Source: an uncultured Aquincola sp. (lineage in GTDB: Bacteria > Pseudomonadota > Gammaproteobacteria > Burkholderiales > Burkholderiaceae). From it: DNA of 6,463 nucleotides. The position numbers and the translations under genes were made by a program. The notes under the pieces were generated by a model. The model was not told the origin of the DNA. It saw only the letters and a program-made list of their open reading frames with translations, and searched no databases. Positions 5,495-6,463 of the stretch are shown here, one piece after another (the stretch's first letter is position 1; each line of letters starts with the position of its first letter). Location: assembly GCA_937883885.1 (NCBI GenBank), contig CAKZXL010000014.1, forward strand, positions 1-6,463, read 5' to 3'.

Positions 5495-6463
5495 ATGACC
5501 GCGCCACCTCTTGCATGGACCCTTCACCGCCGGGCCGCGGCCCGTCGGCCCCTTCGCACCGCCGCCTGCCTGCTGGCGGCGCTGTGGCTGGCCGGCTGTG
5601 CCACGCCGCCACCGCCGGCCGAGCCCGGCCTGCCGCCCAGCCAGGCACGCGAGTTGGTGCGCCAGCTGCTGCCGCCCCAACTGCCCGATGCCGGCGGCTG
5701 GGCCACCGATCTGGTGGCGGCGATGGCCTCGCTGCAGTTGCCCGCCACGCCGGCCCACCTGTGCGCGGCCCTAGCCGTGACCGAACAGGAATCCACCTAC
5801 CGCGCCGACCCAGCGGTGCCGGGGCTGGGCACCATCGCCTGGCGCGAGATCGAGCGCCAGGCCGGGCAGGCCGGCGTGCCCATGCTGCTGGTGCGTGGCG
5901 CGCTGCAGATCAACTCGCCCAACGGCAAGAGCTACGCCGAGCGCATCGACAGCGCCAGAACCGAACGCGAGCTGAGCGAAACCTTCGAAGACCTGATCGG
6001 CATGGTGCGGCTGGGGCAGCGCTTTCTGGCCGGCCGCAACCCGGTGCGCACCGGCGGGCCGATGCAGGTGAGCATCGCCTATGCCGAGGCGCATGTGCGG
6101 CAGCGGCCGTATCCGTACCCGATGACAGGCAACGTCCGGCACGAGGTGTTCACCCGCCGCGGCGGGCTGTACTTCGGCACCGCCCACCTGCTGGACTATG
6201 CGGCCGACTACCCGCAGATGATCTACCGCTTCGCGGACTTCAATGCCGGGCACTGGGCCAGCCGCAATGCGGCTTTCCAGCAGGCGGTGAGCCTGGCGTC
6301 GGGCATTCCGCTGGCGCTGGACGGCGACCTGGTGCGGCCCGGCGCCAGCGCCGACGACCCGCCCGGCAGCACCGAGCTGGCGGTGCGCACGCTGGCCGCC
6401 CGGCTGGACATGAACAACGCCGCCATCCGCCGCGACCTGGCGCAGGGCGAAGAAGCCGGCTTC
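5495..6463 (+). CDS. DUF1615 family lipoprotein, C-terminus cut by the window end
   Basis: The frame is open from ATG 5495 to the window edge (323 codons seen). An in-frame TGA at 5483-5485 makes 5495 the first possible ATG. The N-terminus is a lipoprotein signal: arginines at 12-21, a hydrophobic stretch and the lipobox LAGC with Cys35. Ala36 at the +2 position fits sorting to the outer membrane. A Pro-rich spacer follows, then the conserved DUF1615 body: EQES (97-100), DPAVPGLG (105-112), SPNGKSY (141-147), NPVRTGGPMQVS (182-193), RHEVFTRRGGLYFG (215-228), YRFADFNAG (244-252) and LALDGDL (273-279). Family members are commonly near 370-400 aa by recollection, so a few dozen residues are probably missing. 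The function is not established. Glu99-Ser100, GPMQ and FNAG resemble lytic transglycosylase motifs, which suggests a role in the cell wall; this is inference. Confidence 0.9.
   Translation, partial: MTAPPLAWTLHRRAAARRPLRTAACLLAALWLAGCATPPPPAEPGLPPSQARELVRQLLPPQLPDAGGWATDLVAAMASLQLPATPAHLCAALAVTEQESTYRADPAVPGLGTIAWREIERQAGQAGVPMLLVRGALQINSPNGKSYAERIDSARTERELSETFEDLIGMVRLGQRFLAGRNPVRTGGPMQVSIAYAEAHVRQRPYPYPMTGNVRHEVFTRRGGLYFGTAHLLDYAADYPQMIYRFADFNAGHWASRNAAFQQAVSLASGIPLALDGDLVRPGASADDPPGSTELAVRTLAARLDMNNAAIRRDLAQGEEAGF

Noticed and set aside
4476..5498. A 340-codon plus-strand frame opposite the minus-strand hydrolase
   Set aside because: It lacks recognisable motifs and overlaps both the DUF3606 gene and the hydrolase, whose GYSGGG and GVPHGAG motifs mark the true frame.
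5771..6426. Minus-strand frames opposite the last gene
   Set aside because: The plus strand encodes a continuous DUF1615 protein with a lipobox and conserved blocks; the minus frames are shadows.
1..6463. CRISPR array, insertion sequence, tRNA, rRNA, or prophage/defence genes
   Set aside because: No repeat-spacer pattern, transposase motif, RNA gene or base-composition shift was seen; the region looks like ordinary chromosome.

Overview
The window is very GC-rich (by eye about 70%), with dense codons that mostly end in G or C. It carries a Bug/TctC-type tripartite tricarboxylate receptor, a GGDEF-EAL sensor, a DUF3606 protein and a DUF1615 lipoprotein. Together these suggest a betaproteobacterium of the order Burkholderiales, probably Comamonadaceae or a Rubrivivax/Leptothrix-like relative. 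This placement is inference from gene content and base composition; no rRNA or tRNA is present to confirm it.

Layout, left to right. (1) Positions 1-162 hold a GC-rich palindrome, a hairpin and a weak promoter-like element ahead of a solitary periplasmic Bug-type solute receptor (+, 163-1212). (2) After an 80-nt gap come two translationally overlapping + strand genes. The first is an RsbQ-type alpha/beta hydrolase (1293-2111). The second is a PAS-PAS-GGDEF-EAL protein (2111-4210). (3) A small DUF3606 protein (+, 4328-4561) meets a convergent alpha/beta hydrolase (-, 4584-5423) at a strong hairpin. (4) A DUF1615 lipoprotein (+, 5495 to the window edge) is divergent from that hydrolase and is cut by the end of the window.

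The most interesting unit is the hydrolase/PAS-GGDEF-EAL pair. In Bacillus subtilis the hydrolase RsbQ works with the PAS domain of the phosphatase RsbP to switch on the sigma-B energy-stress response. Here both halves of that sensing module are recognisable: the hydrolase has the Ser/Asp/His triad at matching spacing, and the first PAS domain resembles the RsbP PAS. The output has been exchanged for cyclic-di-GMP turnover. The expected logic is that the hydrolase makes or delivers a small ligand to PAS1, which then sets the activity of the GGDEF and EAL domains. RsbQ-type hydrolase/PAS modules with varied outputs are known as a class. The ligand and the behaviour of this particular pairing are open.

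The second notable point is the DUF1615 lipoprotein. It carries short motifs (Glu-Ser, Gly-Pro-Met-Gln, Phe-Asn-Ala-Gly) that recall lytic transglycosylases and could explain a family of unknown function.
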